Part shown: positions 1-8,840 of the stretch, one piece after another
Layout: each line of letters opens with the position of its first letter
Numbering within the stretch: the stretch's first letter is position 1
Assembly (NCBI GenBank): GCA_964425915.1
Contig: CAYROO010000013.1
Span: forward strand, 1-64,000
Direction: 5' to 3'
From: Polycyclovorans sp964425915
Lineage (GTDB): Bacteria; Pseudomonadota; Gammaproteobacteria; Nevskiales; Nevskiaceae
DNA: 64,000 nucleotides
The notes under the pieces: model-generated
Told to the model about the DNA's origin: nothing
Seen by the model: only the letters and a program-made list of their open reading frames with translations
Database searches by the model: none
Position numbers and translations under genes: made by a program

Positions 1-306
<306 letters not shown>

Positions 307-411
307 GGGAAAGGAATGCCGGACACAAAGGTCGCTATGGTAATCAACCCGCCCGCACCCGGCTACCGGCGCACGACGAATCACCGGGTTGCGGCACCCG
401 TTTGATCGCGC

Positions 412-894
412 TCAGTCGAGGTCGCCGGCGCCAGCCAGGGCCGCCCGGATCTGCTCCGCAGCAAAGCCACGCCCGGCCAGGAATCGGGATTGCTTCTGGC
501 GGTCTGCGAAGTCGACCGGGGGGCCTTTGAACTTGCGCGCCTGCACCTCGACCGCCAAGGCACACCAGTCCACCTCGGCAGCTACCAGCACCGCCTCGAC
601 CCCTTCCCGATCAATCCCGGCCATGGCCAGCTCGCCGCGTATCCGCATCGGCCCGTGCCCCTGCGCCACCCGCTGTCGGACCAGCATCTCGGCGTAGCGG
701 CGGTCGGACTGCAAATCCCGATCCGCCAACCCTTCGACCGCGGCCGCGGCCACCTCCAGCGAGGCGCCCCGTTGGCGCAGCTTGGTACTCAGCTCGCGCG
801 CGGCATGCTCGCGACGCGCCAGCAGCCGCAGCGCACGCTCACGCGCGCTGGCGGCATCCAGCGGCTCACTTGGCCGTGGCGTCCTCTTCCTCAC
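412..894 (-). CDS. recX: RecA regulatory protein RecX
   Basis: Modulates RecA filament growth. The product is about 160 residues, normal for RecX, with the helical repeats of the family (REHAARELSTKLRQRG near residue 23, RYAEMLVRQR near 65, QKQSRFLAGRGF near 131). No ATG lies near the expected start. I chose the GTG at 894, which sits inside the 3' end of recA and gives a 29-bp overlap; this suggests translational coupling and low RecX yield relative to RecA. The open frame continues upstream inside recA, but that part is only the recA sequence read in another frame. The start is the uncertain point. Confidence 0.9.
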   Translation of the reverse strand: MRKRTPRPSEPLDAASARERALRLLARREHAARELSTKLRQRGASLEVAAAAVEGLADRDLQSDRRYAEMLVRQRVAQGHGPMRIRGELAMAGIDREGVEAVLVAAEVDWCALAVEVQARKFKGPPVDFADRQKQSRFLAGRGFAAEQIRAALAGAGDLD

Positions 895-1900
895 CGGCTC
901 GCTTGCGCTTGGGAATGAGCAGATCGCGCAGCGTGGTTTCCAGCTCGCTGGCAATTTGCGGGTTGTCACGCAGGAAGCCGCGCGCGTTGTCCTTGCCCTG
1001 GCCGATCTTGTCACCGTTGTAGGCGTACCAGGCGCCCGACTTATCGACCAGCTTGTGGGCCACCCCGAGATCAATCAACTCGCCTTCTCGGGAGATGCCC
1101 TCGCCGTACATGATCTCGAACACCACCTGCTTGAAGGGGGGCGCCATCTTGTTTTTGACGACCTTGACGCGGGTTTCGTTGCCGATCACCTCGTCGCCCT
1201 TGCGAATCGCGCCGATACGACGGATATCGAGGCGCACCGAGGCATAGAACTTCAGCGCATTGCCACCGGTGGTGGTTTCCGGGCTCTGGCCCGGCATCAT
1301 CACGCCGATCTTCATGCGCAGCTGGTTGATGAAGATGACCGTTGTCTTGGAACGGTTGATGGTCCCAGTCAGCTTGCGTAGCGCCTGACTCATCAGGCGT
1401 GCCTGCACACCGACGGCGGCATCACCCATGTCGCCTTCCAGCTCGGACTTCGGCACCAGGGCCGCCACCGAGTCAATGACGATCACGTCGATGGCATTGG
1501 AGCGCACCAGCATGTCGACGATTTCCAGTGCCTGCTCGCCGGTATCCGGCTGGGAGATCAGCAGGTCATCGACCTTGACGCCGAGCTTCTCGGCATAGCC
1601 GACGTCCAGCGCGTGCTCGGCATCAATGAAGGCGGCCACGCCGCCGGCCTTCTGCGCCTCTGCCGTCACGTGCAGCGCGAAGGTGGTCTTCCCGGAGGAC
1701 TCCGGCCCATAGATTTCCACCACGCGCCCGCGCGGCACGCCGCCAATCCCCAAGGCGGCGTCCAGGGTGATCGAGCCGGTGGAGATGACTTCCACCTCCG
1801 GGCGGGTGTCCACGCCCATCCTCATCACCGTGCCCTTGCCGAACTGGCGCTCGATCTGAGAGAGGGCGGCTTCGAGGGCTTTCTTGCGGTTGTCGTCCAT
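866..1900 (-). CDS. recA: Recombinase RecA
   Basis: Forms ATP-dependent filaments on single-stranded DNA for homologous recombination and triggers LexA self-cleavage in the SOS response. The protein has 344 residues, a standard length. The Walker A motif GPESSGKT is at residues 65-72, and the VIVIDSVAAL segment (Walker B) and the NQLRMKIGVM loop follow. The C-terminus is acidic (EEEDATAK), as usual. A LexA box lies 22 bp upstream of the start codon. recX overlaps its 3' end. Confidence 0.99.
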   Translation of the reverse strand: MDDNRKKALEAALSQIERQFGKGTVMRMGVDTRPEVEVISTGSITLDAALGIGGVPRGRVVEIYGPESSGKTTFALHVTAEAQKAGGVAAFIDAEHALDVGYAEKLGVKVDDLLISQPDTGEQALEIVDMLVRSNAIDVIVIDSVAALVPKSELEGDMGDAAVGVQARLMSQALRKLTGTINRSKTTVIFINQLRMKIGVMMPGQSPETTTGGNALKFYASVRLDIRRIGAIRKGDEVIGNETRVKVVKNKMAPPFKQVVFEIMYGEGISREGELIDLGVAHKLVDKSGAWYAYNGDKIGQGKDNARGFLRDNPQIASELETTLRDLLIPKRKRAGEEEDATAK

Positions 1901-1915
1901 GGTCTGTCCTGACTT

Positions 1916-1944
1916 TAAGTAACTGTATTATTTCACAGTGCCAA
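1916..1944 (-). promoter_or_regulatory. recA promoter with LexA (SOS) box
   Basis: On the minus strand CTG-N10-CAG occupies 1938-1923, inside the 20-mer 1940-1921, matching the gammaproteobacterial LexA consensus, with an AT-rich centre. A possible -35 TTGGCA (1944-1939) and a weak -10 TACTTA (1921-1916) with 17-bp spacing would place the box exactly in the spacer. The left edge of the box overlaps the pncC stop codon (1935-1933). The box is seen directly; the -10 is weak. Confidence 0.85.
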
Positions 1945-2409
1945 GCATTCGTGCAGGCCCTGCAGCGCGCGGTCCACGGTCTGGTGCCGGATGGCGGCGC
2001 GATCGCCCTGCAACTGCAGACGTTCGCTGCGGCAGCCGGCCGGGCCTGCCCACGCCAGCCACACCGTGCCGACCGGCTTCTGCGGCGTGCCGCCGCCGGG
2101 CCCCGCGACACCGGTGACCGCGATGGTCCAGTCCACGCCCGCCTGCGCACGCAGGCCTTCGGCCATGGCGGCGGCCACCTCGGCGCTGACGGCGCCGTGA
2201 GCCGCGATCACGGCTTCGGGCACACCCAGCAGGGCCACCTTGGCGCGGTTGGCATAGGTGACCACACCGCGATCAAACCAGGCCGAGGCACCGGGAACGT
2301 CGGTGATGCGCGCGGCGAGCAGCCCCCCGGTACAGCTCTCAGCCACCGCCAGCCACTGGCCACGCGCCACCAAGGCCGCCCCCAGCGCCGACAAGCGTTC
2401 GGGGCTCAT
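1933..2409 (-). CDS. pncC: Nicotinamide-nucleotide amidase PncC (CinA C-terminal family)
   Basis: Deamidates nicotinamide mononucleotide to nicotinate mononucleotide in pyridine-nucleotide salvage. The protein has 158 residues, the length of the stand-alone CinA C-terminal domain; the N-terminal molybdopterin-binding domain of full CinA is absent. The ESCTGG motif is at residues 24-29 and the GVAGPGGGTPQKPVGTVW signature near 100-117. Its ATG overlaps the stop of the upstream dehydrogenase in an ATGA junction, so the two are probably translated together. It sits directly before recA, a common arrangement. Confidence 0.95.
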   Translation of the reverse strand: MSPERLSALGAALVARGQWLAVAESCTGGLLAARITDVPGASAWFDRGVVTYANRAKVALLGVPEAVIAAHGAVSAEVAAAMAEGLRAQAGVDWTIAVTGVAGPGGGTPQKPVGTVWLAWAGPAGCRSERLQLQGDRAAIRHQTVDRALQGLHECLAL

Positions 2410-3455
2410 CGTCCGATCCTCTCACGCGCCATCGCCACCGCCACCGCGCCGGCCCCCCGCTGTTCGGCCTGCGCCCGTGCTAGCACCGCCTCCAGGGTGT
2501 CGCCAATGCGGTTCAGGTGCGCCCGTACGGCGGCCGAGTCATAGCCGATGCGCTGGTGATGAATGTCGATGATGCCGCCCGCATTGACGATGAAATCGGG
2601 GGCATACAGCACCCCGCGCGCCTGCAGGGCGATATCCAGAGACGGATCGGCCAGCGGGTTGTTGGCGGCGCCGACCACCGCCTGGGCGCCCAGGCTCAGC
2701 AGGTTGTCGGCATCGATCACGCCGCCGAGCGCACAGGGCGCGAAGACGTCCACCGGCACCGTGTGAATACGGTCCACCGGCACCGCCTGCGCACCCAAGG
2801 CCTGCACACAACGGGCAACCGCCGTGGCGTCGAGGTCCGCCACCCACAGCTGCACGCCCTCGGCATGCAGCAGGGCGGCCAGGCGATGCCCGACCGCTCC
2901 CAGCCCCTGAATCGCCACCCGCAGACCCTGCAAATCATCACGCCCCCACTGGCGTCGGGCCACCGCCCGGATCGCCACCAGGGTCCCGTAGGCGGTGGCC
3001 GGCGAGGGATCGCCGCTGCGCCCGGCGGCGCGGGTCGCGGGGTCGGTCAGGCCGCTGACATGCTGTGTCACCCCCGCCATCACCGCCATGTCGTCGACGC
3101 CGGTGCCGGAGTCCTCGGCCACGATGTAGGCACCGCCGAGCCGGTCGATGCCCCGCCCCATGGCGCGCATCAGTGCCGCCGTCTTGTCGCGACGGGGATC
3201 GCCGATGATCACACTCTTGCCCCCGCCCTGAGGCAGGTCCGCCAGCGCCGCCTTGTAGCTCATCGCCCGCGACAGCCGCAGCACATCGGTCAGCGCCGAG
3301 GCTTCTTCGGGATAAGCCCGCATACGACAACCGCCCAGACTGGGGCCAAGGCGCGTGCTGTGGATGGCGATGATGGCGCGCAGGCCCGTCTCGGCATCGT
3401 GGTGAAACACCACCTGCTCGTGGTGATCAAAGTCGGGGTGCTGGAACAGCATCAT
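2406..3455 (-). CDS. Glu/Leu/Phe/Val dehydrogenase, leucine-dehydrogenase type
   Basis: NAD-dependent oxidative deamination of branched-chain amino acids to 2-oxoacids. The protein has 349 residues. The catalytic lysines are visible in YKAALADLPQGGGKS at residues 68 and 80, the same spacing as in Bacillus leucine dehydrogenase. A Rossmann GLGAVG motif is at 184-189 and the C-terminal FIVNAGGII segment follows. I chose the double ATG at 3455/3452; longer open frame upstream carries no family sequence. It is divergent from a thiolase and ends in an ATGA overlap with pncC. Leucine is the likely substrate but valine or phenylalanine cannot be excluded. Confidence 0.9.
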   Translation of the reverse strand: MMLFQHPDFDHHEQVVFHHDAETGLRAIIAIHSTRLGPSLGGCRMRAYPEEASALTDVLRLSRAMSYKAALADLPQGGGKSVIIGDPRRDKTAALMRAMGRGIDRLGGAYIVAEDSGTGVDDMAVMAGVTQHVSGLTDPATRAAGRSGDPSPATAYGTLVAIRAVARRQWGRDDLQGLRVAIQGLGAVGHRLAALLHAEGVQLWVADLDATAVARCVQALGAQAVPVDRIHTVPVDVFAPCALGGVIDADNLLSLGAQAVVGAANNPLADPSLDIALQARGVLYAPDFIVNAGGIIDIHHQRIGYDSAAVRAHLNRIGDTLEAVLARAQAEQRGAGAVAVAMARERIGR

Positions 3456-3551
3456 GGGCCGTGGGCAGGAGAGGCGGAGGCGCGGGACGCCCCACCATAG
3501 GACGGGGGACCGCGCATGAACCTGAGCGATACTAACGGCAAACCCGCTTTC

Positions 3552-3557
3552 AAGGAG
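3552..3557 (+). promoter_or_regulatory. Ribosome binding site deciding the thiolase start
   Basis: AAGGAG lies five bases before a GTG at 3563. An in-frame GTG at 3557 overlaps this site and could not use it, so 3563 is preferred. Confidence 0.75.
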
Positions 3558-3562
3558 TGTTC

Positions 3563-4747
3563 GTGAACAACAATGACGCCGTGGTGATTGTCGGCCTGGC
3601 ACGCACGCCAATGGGCGCCCTGCAGGGCGCCTTCAGCAGCCTTTCGGCCAGTGATCTCGGGGCCGTCGCCATCCGTGCCGCAGTCGAACGCGCCGGCCTC
3701 AAGCCGGAACAGGTGGATGACGTCATCATGGGCAATGTCCTGGGCGCGGGCCAGGGACAGGCGCCCGCACGCCAAGCCAGCCGCAAGGCAGGACTACCGG
3801 ACCAGGTGACCGCCCTCACCATCAACAAGATGTGCGGATCCGGCCTCAAGGCGGTCATGCTGGGGGCCGACATGATCCGCGCCGGCAGCGTCGACACCGT
3901 GGTGGCGGGCGGCATGGAAAGCATGACCAACGCCCCCCATCTGATCCAGATGCGCGGCGGGCTCAAGTATGGACATGGCGAAGTGCTGGACCACATGGCG
4001 GTGGACGGACTGGAAGATGCCTACCAGCGTCGCACCCCGATGGGCGCCTTCGCCGAGCAGACGGTGGAACGCTACGGCTTCACCCGCGAACAGCAGGATG
4101 CCTTCGCCATCGAATCGCTCACCCGTGCCCGCCGCGCCAATGAGGATGGCAGCTTCGACTTCGAAATCACCCCGGTCGAGGTGAGGACCCGCAAGGGGGT
4201 GGAATCGGTAATCCGTGACGAAGGGCCGTTCAAGGCCCTGCCGGAAAAGATTCCGGGTCTCAAACCGGCCTTCAAGAAGGACGGCACCATCACCGCCGCC
4301 AATGCCAGCTCCATCAATGATGGCGCCGCCGCGGTGGTGCTGATGTCGGCGGCGAGTGCCGCTCAGGCCGGCGCCGTCCCGCTGGCCCGCATCGTCGCCC
4401 ACAGCAGCCATGCGCGTCTGCCCGGCGAGTTTACGGTGGCGCCGGTGGACGCCATTCGCAAGCTGTTGGACAAGACCGGCTGGGCCACCGCCGACGTCGA
4501 CCTTTGGGAAATCAATGAGGCCTTCGCGGTGGTGACGATGGCGGCGATGCAGGAACATGGCCTGCCGCATGACCGAGTCAACGTTCATGGCGGCGCCTGC
4601 GCGCTGGGGCACCCGATTGGCGCCTCCGGCGCCCGCATCCTGGCCACCCTCATCGGCGCGCTGCGCGCCCGCGGCGGTCGGCGTGGCGTGGCCACCCTGT
4701 GCATCGGCGGCGGTGAAGCGGTGGCGGTGGCCATCGAACGGATATGA
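3563..4747 (+). CDS. Acetyl-CoA C-acyltransferase (thiolase)
   Basis: Thiolytic cleavage of 3-oxoacyl-CoA, or condensation of acyl-CoAs, in the cytoplasm. The protein has 394 residues from the GTG at 3563. The catalytic residues are all present: Cys91 in NKMCGSG, His350 in ALGHPIGASG, Cys380 in CIGGGEA, plus the WEINEAFA motif. Length and motifs fit degradative thiolase I and acetoacetyl-CoA thiolase equally, so chain-length preference is open. It is divergent from the leucine-type dehydrogenase, which would fit branched-chain amino acid or fatty acid catabolism. Its stop overlaps the ATG of the next gene (ATGA). Confidence 0.93.
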   Translation: MNNNDAVVIVGLARTPMGALQGAFSSLSASDLGAVAIRAAVERAGLKPEQVDDVIMGNVLGAGQGQAPARQASRKAGLPDQVTALTINKMCGSGLKAVMLGADMIRAGSVDTVVAGGMESMTNAPHLIQMRGGLKYGHGEVLDHMAVDGLEDAYQRRTPMGAFAEQTVERYGFTREQQDAFAIESLTRARRANEDGSFDFEITPVEVRTRKGVESVIRDEGPFKALPEKIPGLKPAFKKDGTITAANASSINDGAAAVVLMSAASAAQAGAVPLARIVAHSSHARLPGEFTVAPVDAIRKLLDKTGWATADVDLWEINEAFAVVTMAAMQEHGLPHDRVNVHGGACALGHPIGASGARILATLIGALRARGGRRGVATLCIGGGEAVAVAIERI

Positions 4748-5721
4748 GCCCCCACAGGCCGTTGGGCATGGTGTTGGCACTGCTGCTGGGCGCCTGCAGC
4801 AACGGCGACCGCGCGCTGAGCCCGCCGCTACCGCTGGCCGAAAGCCTCTGCCTGAACCTGGGCTGCGGCACATTGAGGCCGCTGCTCGATATCCCCGATG
4901 CCGAGAATCTGATCTTCAGCGACGATGGACGCCTGTTCGTCTCGGGGGGCGAAAACGTCTATGAGGTCGTGGGCAGCGGCGATGCCTTCACCGCCACCCC
5001 ACTGTCGGCCAGCACCTGCAACTTCACCGGCCTCGCCATTCGTGCCGACACCCTCTACGCCGGCTGCTTCGATGGTCGCCTGTACGCTGCCCCCTTGTCG
5101 GCGGTCGATACCCTGTCGGCCATTGCCGAGCTGGGCGTGGCGGCCCCCAACGGCATGGCGGTGGGGCCGGACGACGCGCTCTACGTGGTCAACGGGCCGG
5201 TGGCGACGACGGCGCTCCCCGATCCCAAGATTCTGCGGGTTGCACTGGATGTGAACGACCCGCTGCAGGTGGTCGAGATCTCGGTCTGGCTGGACCGGGG
5301 ACTGTTGGCACCGAACGGCCTCCAGGCCGATGGCGAATACCTTTATCTGACCGACAGCGCCCTGCCAGAACTGGCGGTGGTGCGGCGCTTACAGTGGGGG
5401 CCAGAGGGACCCACTGCAGTTGACACTGTGGCCCGGTTCGCGGGCGTGCCCGATGATCTCAGCCTGCTGCCCGGCGCCGCGGGTACCGCCCTGCTGGTGC
5501 CGGACTTCGGTCTGGGTGGGCTGCGCCTGTTCGCCGCCGATGGCCGCCTGCTGGACAGCCTGCCGCCGCTCACCCTACGGTTTCCGTCACAGGCCCGCGC
5601 AGCACGCCCGCCACTGTTTGCGCCGGGCGACATCCTCATCACCGAAAAAGGCCTGCTGGGTGATACCGTCAGTCCGGTCGGGAATCGTCTGAGCCTGTTC
5701 CGGCCGAGCCCTGCGCAGTGA
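4744..5721 (+). CDS. Lipoprotein with SMP-30/NHL-like beta-propeller
   Basis: Predicted outer-membrane or periplasmic lipoprotein of 325 residues. The lipobox LLLGAC places the acylated Cys at residue 18. The body has repeated propeller-type strands such as LYVVNGP, LYLTDSAL and GMAVGPDDAL, as in SMP-30/gluconolactonase-like proteins, but the metal ligands of true lactonases cannot be assigned by eye. It starts in an ATGA overlap with the thiolase, so it is co-expressed with it, an unusual pairing. Its last 53 bp overlap the 3' end of the convergent S46 peptidase gene. Function unknown. Confidence 0.8.
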   Translation: MSPHRPLGMVLALLLGACSNGDRALSPPLPLAESLCLNLGCGTLRPLLDIPDAENLIFSDDGRLFVSGGENVYEVVGSGDAFTATPLSASTCNFTGLAIRADTLYAGCFDGRLYAAPLSAVDTLSAIAELGVAAPNGMAVGPDDALYVVNGPVATTALPDPKILRVALDVNDPLQVVEISVWLDRGLLAPNGLQADGEYLYLTDSALPELAVVRRLQWGPEGPTAVDTVARFAGVPDDLSLLPGAAGTALLVPDFGLGGLRLFAADGRLLDSLPPLTLRFPSQARAARPPLFAPGDILITEKGLLGDTVSPVGNRLSLFRPSPAQ

Positions 5722-7768
5722 GTTCGGCCGCCAGCGCGTTGGCGCCATAGACCTGCTTCAGCGCTGCGACGATCGCACCGGCGTGCACCGCCACGCATCG
5801 GTTGCTGCGCGGGTCATAGCCGTAGGCACCGCCCAGCGAATGACGGTTGCCGTCGAAGGCAACCCCGACCAGCCGCCCATCACGATCGAGCACCGGGCTT
5901 CCGGAGTTGCCGCCGATGATGTCGTTGGTGGTCACGAAATTCAGCGGCGTGGCGGGCGGCAGCCGATCACGCGCGGCGCGCCAACGCGGCGCCAGGGCAA
6001 ATGGCGCGCTGCCGGTGGCCCGGTCGAACAGACCCTCCATCGTGGTCATCGGTGCGACCACCTCGCCCGCCTCGGTCCACCCCCGCACCTCGCCGTAGGA
6101 CAGGCGCAGGGTGAAGGTGGCATCGGGGTAGACCGAATCCCCGTAGACCTCGAAACGCAGTCCGGCGAGGGTTTCGGCCTCGCGGTTCTCGATCGCTTCC
6201 ACCTCATGTTCGTAGCGCTGCCGCAACTGCCGCGACAGCGGGTCAACCGCGCGGGCCAGCTGAATAAACGGATCGTCAGAAGCCGCCACCGCCGCCTCGC
6301 CACCCGCCCACAACGCCGAACGGACCGCAACCTCACCCAGCCGGGTGCCGTCGATCAAGCGATCGGCCACCGCCGCCGGGCTGGCGGTCCCCAACACCAG
6401 CCGCACAAAGGGGTCGTCTGGCCCCAACTGCTCCCGCAACTTGCCCAGTGACCAGGCCAGGCGTGCCCGTTCAAGGCGGGCATCGATGGGCACCGTCGCC
6501 AGCAGCTGCTGCCGCAGCCGCGGCAGCTCCGCCTCGGTAAAGCCCCGCAACCGCCGCGCATCCGGTTTCTCGCGCTCGGCGGCGGCGCGCACCAAGTTGC
6601 GCGCGTGGCGAAAGTAAGCACTGTCCAATCCGCGTCCGCGCTCGATCATCTGATACGCGTCGTAGAGATTGCGGTAGATCGCCTGCACCTCGGCAATCCT
6701 TGCCTCGGCTGCGGTCAGTGCCTCCAGCGCCGGCGCGTTGTCACGCAGTGCCTTCCGCAGCGCGGCCGCCTGCTGCGCCTTGCGCTCGAAGAACAAGGGA
6801 TCGTTGAGTGCCTGCAAACGGCCGGCGTAGACCTTGTAGGCGTTCTCCACCTGCATCAGGTCCTTGGCCGCCACGCGCGCAGCCTCATCATCGAGGCGAC
6901 TGAACTGCAGCAAGACGCCGCGCAGCTCGGCCAGATGCAACAGGGTTTCGGTGACGTCGACATCGCGTTCGCGACGCAGCTGGGCGGCTGTGAGCAATCG
7001 CTTGGTCGACCCCGGGTGCCCGGTCACCAGGGTCAGCGCCCCCGGCGCCGCACCAGCCGGTTGCAGGCGGAAGTGCGTCGGGGTCGCCGCGGGGACACCC
7101 TGCTCGTAGGCGCGCAGCAGCGCAACGTCGAAGCTGTAGCGCGGAAAGTTGAAGTTGTCCGGGTCGCCGCCGAAGAAGCCCATGGCCGCCTCGGGCGAGA
7201 ACACCAGCCGCACGTCATCGTAGCGACGATAGTCATAGAGGTGGTACTGCCCGCCGTCGTACAGCTCCACCACATCGCAACGGCGCGTGGCGGCATCGTC
7301 TCCGACGCACTCCGCCTCGATCTTGGCCTGCGCTGCATTGCGGGCCCGCGCAAACGCCTCGCCGCGGAGGCCCTGGGTGGCCTCGCGGATGCGGCGGGTC
7401 ACGTCCTCGGTACGCTCCAGCCGGTTCAACTCCATTGCCGGACAGCGCAGCGCCGCCTCCGGCGCCTCGGCCACCCAGCCGTCGCGGGCCAGATCACGCG
7501 CGCCATCGGACAGCGCCTGCACGCAGTCAACCACGCAGTGCGCATTGGTCAACACCAGGCCCTGGGGCGAGACAAAGCTGCCGGAGCAGCCGCCCGCCAG
7601 ACGCACCGAGGCCTGGCGGGCGAGATCGGTAAAGGCCTGCGTCGGCTCGAACTGGTACTGGGAGGCAAGCGCCTGACGCGGCAGGGCCTCCAGCAGCCAC
7701 ATCCCCTCCGCCGCCCGCAGGACGGGCGACAGCGACAACAGCAGCAGCGCCAACAACCGATACCGCAT
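5669..7768 (-). CDS. S46 family dipeptidyl-peptidase (DPP7/DPP11-like)
   Basis: Exported serine exopeptidase that releases N-terminal dipeptides from peptides in the periplasm. The protein has 699 residues, typical for S46, with a signal peptide (about residues 1-20). The chymotrypsin-like triad is readable: His77 in TNAHC, Asp in NFPRYSFDVALL (about 210-221), and the nucleophile Ser622 in NSGSPV. The N-terminal EGMW motif, whose amino group binds substrate in the family, is present right after the signal peptide. The residue that separates DPP7 (hydrophobic P1) from DPP11 (acidic P1) was not assigned. It is transcribed toward the thiolase operon. Confidence 0.92.
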   Translation of the reverse strand: MRYRLLALLLLSLSPVLRAAEGMWLLEALPRQALASQYQFEPTQAFTDLARQASVRLAGGCSGSFVSPQGLVLTNAHCVVDCVQALSDGARDLARDGWVAEAPEAALRCPAMELNRLERTEDVTRRIREATQGLRGEAFARARNAAQAKIEAECVGDDAATRRCDVVELYDGGQYHLYDYRRYDDVRLVFSPEAAMGFFGGDPDNFNFPRYSFDVALLRAYEQGVPAATPTHFRLQPAGAAPGALTLVTGHPGSTKRLLTAAQLRRERDVDVTETLLHLAELRGVLLQFSRLDDEAARVAAKDLMQVENAYKVYAGRLQALNDPLFFERKAQQAAALRKALRDNAPALEALTAAEARIAEVQAIYRNLYDAYQMIERGRGLDSAYFRHARNLVRAAAEREKPDARRLRGFTEAELPRLRQQLLATVPIDARLERARLAWSLGKLREQLGPDDPFVRLVLGTASPAAVADRLIDGTRLGEVAVRSALWAGGEAAVAASDDPFIQLARAVDPLSRQLRQRYEHEVEAIENREAETLAGLRFEVYGDSVYPDATFTLRLSYGEVRGWTEAGEVVAPMTTMEGLFDRATGSAPFALAPRWRAARDRLPPATPLNFVTTNDIIGGNSGSPVLDRDGRLVGVAFDGNRHSLGGAYGYDPRSNRCVAVHAGAIVAALKQVYGANALAAELTAQGSAGTGSDDSRPD

Positions 7769-7785
7769 CCGTGTCTCCTGAACGC

Positions 7786-7811
7786 AAAGAGCCCGCCGGT
7801 GGCGGGCTCTT
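7786..7811 (-). terminator. Rho-independent terminator after tRNA-Gln
   Basis: An 11-bp perfect stem (arms 7787-7797 and 7801-7811, loop of 3) downstream of the tRNA on the minus strand, with a short T run. It also separates the tRNA from the S46 peptidase start at 7768. Confidence 0.75.
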
Positions 7812-7819
7812 CACGAGAT

Positions 7820-7893
7820 TGGCTGGGGGACTAGGACTCGAACCTAGACAACGGGAATCAGAATCCCGGGTCCTACCATTAGACGATCCCCCA
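7820..7893 (-). tRNA. tRNA-Gln (anticodon CTG)
   Basis: A 74-nt cloverleaf on the minus strand. The acceptor stem TGGGGGA pairs with TCCCCCA, the discriminator is G, and CCA is encoded. The anticodon stem CGGGA/TCCCG encloses loop TTCTGAT, giving anticodon CTG for Gln. The T arm CTAGG-TTCGAGT-CCTAG is perfect. The weak U1-A72 pair is the usual glutamine identity element. It lies downstream of rpsI, separated by a terminator. Confidence 0.95.
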
Positions 7894-7927
7894 AGTGGGA
7901 TCTCACCGTTGGCGCAGTGTAGCCCCG

Positions 7928-7954
7928 AAAGCGTCCCGGGTGAACCCGGGACGC
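7928..7954 (-). terminator. Rho-independent terminator of rplM-rpsI
   Basis: On the minus strand a perfect 10-bp GC-rich stem (arms 7954-7945 and 7940-7931, 4-base loop) is followed by TTT. It lies 8 bp after the rpsI stop codon. Confidence 0.8.
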
Positions 7955-7962
7955 CCACGGCA

Positions 7963-8370
7963 TTAACGCTTGCTGTACTGCGTGGCGCGGCGGGCCTTGT
8001 GCAGGCCGACCTTCTTACGCTCAACCTCACGGGCATCGCGGGTGACGAAGCCGGCCGCGCGCAGTGGACCGCGCAGCGTTTCGTCGTAGTCGATCAGGGC
8101 GCGGGTAATGCCGTGACGAATGGCGCCAGCCTGGCCCGAGGGACCGCCACCGTTGACCGTCACCTTGATGTCGAAGCGGGTCAGGCCGTCGATCAGTTCG
8201 AGCGGCTGGCGCACCATCATGCGGGAGGTCTCGCGACCGAAGTATTCCTCGACGGTCTTGCCGTTGACGGTGAGCGCGCCGGTACCCGGCTTGAGGAACA
8301 CACGAGCGGCTGCCGTCTTGCGGCGGCCGGTGCCGTACTTCTGTTCGGCGGAAGCTTTCTTGATGACCAT
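7963..8370 (-). CDS. rpsI: 30S ribosomal protein S9
   Basis: Small-subunit protein near the P site. The protein has 135 residues with the family features YGTGRRKTAAARVFL near 12-26, GGGPSGQAGAIRHG near 75-88 and the C-terminal KARRATQYSKR tail that reaches the decoding centre. It follows rplM with a 12-bp gap, the universal rplM-rpsI pair. No strong Shine-Dalgarno precedes its ATG, so it is probably translated by coupling to rplM. Confidence 0.99.
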   Translation of the reverse strand: MVIKKASAEQKYGTGRRKTAAARVFLKPGTGALTVNGKTVEEYFGRETSRMMVRQPLELIDGLTRFDIKVTVNGGGPSGQAGAIRHGITRALIDYDETLRGPLRAAGFVTRDAREVERKKVGLHKARRATQYSKR

Positions 8371-8382
8371 GATGCGGGCGCC

Positions 8383-8811
8383 TTAAAGCGTGAGAGTCTT
8401 GGGCTGCTGGGCGGTATGCGGATGCTCGGCACCGGCATACACCTTCAGCTTGCGGAACTGGGCGTAACCCAGGGGGCCACGCGGCAGCATGCCCTTGACG
8501 GCATTCTGGATCGCGCGCTCGGGGTGGGTTTCCAGCAGCTTGCCCAGCGAAACGGACTTGATGCCGCCCGGATACTGGGAGTGGCTGTAGTACATCTTGT
8601 CCCGCAGCTTGTTGCCAGTGGCCTTCACCTTCTCGGCGTTGATGACGACGATGTAATCGCCGTTATCCGCGTTGGGGGTGTATTCCGGCTTGTGTTTGCC
8701 GCGCAGGCGACGCGCCACTTCCGTGGCCAGGCGACCGAGGGTGACCCCGTCGGCGTCCAGAACGTACCAGTCGCGCTGGGCGTTCTCGTTGTTGATGAAG
8801 ACCGTCTTCAT
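8383..8811 (-). CDS. rplM: 50S ribosomal protein L13
   Basis: Large-subunit assembly protein of 142 residues, standard length. Family motifs WYVLDADGVTLGRLATEVA (16-34), GDYIVVINAEK (about 51-61) and the HPERAIQNAVKGMLPRGPLG segment are all present. First gene of the rplM-rpsI operon, behind its own promoter and a leader with a small hairpin. Confidence 0.99.
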   Translation of the reverse strand: MKTVFINNENAQRDWYVLDADGVTLGRLATEVARRLRGKHKPEYTPNADNGDYIVVINAEKVKATGNKLRDKMYYSHSQYPGGIKSVSLGKLLETHPERAIQNAVKGMLPRGPLGYAQFRKLKVYAGAEHPHTAQQPKTLTL

Positions 8812-8840
8812 GACTCACCGCAGATGGTTGTAATAATTCA

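Noticed and set aside
7820..7893. Integration site at tRNA-Gln
   Set aside because: No duplicated tRNA 3' end or integrase nearby; both flanks are ordinary genes.
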